From Bacteroidota bacterium (GTDB taxonomy: Bacteria; Bacteroidota; Bacteroidia; Flavobacteriales; Weeksellaceae): a DNA stretch of 41,961 nucleotides. The stretch covers positions 1 to 41,961 of the forward strand of contig JAEWIR010000006.1 in assembly GCA_023386965.1 (NCBI GenBank), given 5' to 3'. A program made the translations under genes and the position numbers. This document shows positions 41,893-41,961 of the stretch, piece by piece (position 1 is the first letter of the stretch; every line of letters starts with the position of its first letter). The notes below the pieces were generated by a model. The model saw only the letters and a program-made list of their open reading frames with translations. It had not been told where the DNA came from and ran no database searches.

Positions 41893-41961
41893 GGTTCTAT
41901 GCTTAAAGAAAAGCGGCCCCCGGCAATTACCCGCGGCGCGTTTATTTTATGCTTAAATATA

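Noticed and set aside
41893..41961. GC-rich stretch after gcvT as terminator
   Set aside because: The segment is followed by a T-rich tract, but I could not find a convincing stem; the repeated TATGCTTAAA at 41897 and 41949 is short and unexplained.

Overview
The window looks like a chromosomal segment of a Bacteroidota bacterium, most likely Flavobacteriia of the Weeksellaceae (Chryseobacterium/Kaistella-like). Three things point there: the protein families and their order (dnaA - low-MW phosphatase - tetrapyrrole-methylase-like protein; DUF3703, DUF4286 and DUF808 proteins), the many small SPI/SPII-exported proteins, and the repeated TAnnTTTG promoter box instead of an E. coli-type -10. Shine-Dalgarno sequences are weak. 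The genus is an inference. Most of the window is housekeeping sequence of moderate GC. Only the first ~1.6 kb is clearly accessory and AT-rich.

Layout. 1-1590 is a mobile island. The 5' end of an IS1182-family element (1-352) and the 3' end of a second, truncated one (about 1311-1590) lie in the same orientation. Between them is a cassette-like segment with two long imperfect hairpins and a gene for a secreted SecDF-P1-head-like protein. 1658-5907 holds a DUF3703 protein, an unknown secreted protein, a threonine aldolase, a DtxR/MntR-type regulator and a TPR protein. 5952-8642 is gyrA. 8792-14616 has a DUF4286 protein, a lipoprotein, a GNAT acetyltransferase, uvrA and a DEAD-box RNA helicase. 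14752-16238 is a patatin-like protein overlapping a putative lipoprotein gene.

16311-22516 is a purine-biosynthesis block on the minus strand, transcribed purM, purN, purH, purD, guaA. It carries out AIR synthesis (PurM), GAR formylation (PurN), the last two steps to IMP (PurH), GAR synthesis (PurD) and XMP to GMP (GuaA). It is not one simple operon: purD has its own good promoter, a terminator separates purD from guaA, and purM is preceded by a structured leader ending in an intrinsic terminator.

22775-30249 contains a DUF808 membrane protein, an FMN reductase, a pirin, an NTF2-like secreted protein, metG, an AGCS-type sodium/amino-acid symporter and a small lipoprotein. 30253-32959 is the dnaA cluster. 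33096-36647 has a thioesterase, a small secreted protein, rarA, yidD and lgt. 36690-41892 has a lipoprotein, the bifunctional NAD(P)H-hydrate repair enzyme, mscL, a 2-hydroxyacid (phosphoglycerate-type) dehydrogenase, idi and gcvT.

The two observations most worth a second look are the hairpin-bounded cassette at 352-1312 and the attenuator-like or small-RNA leader at about 22545-22690 before purM. No CRISPR array, rRNA, tRNA, prophage or recognisable defence system was seen.
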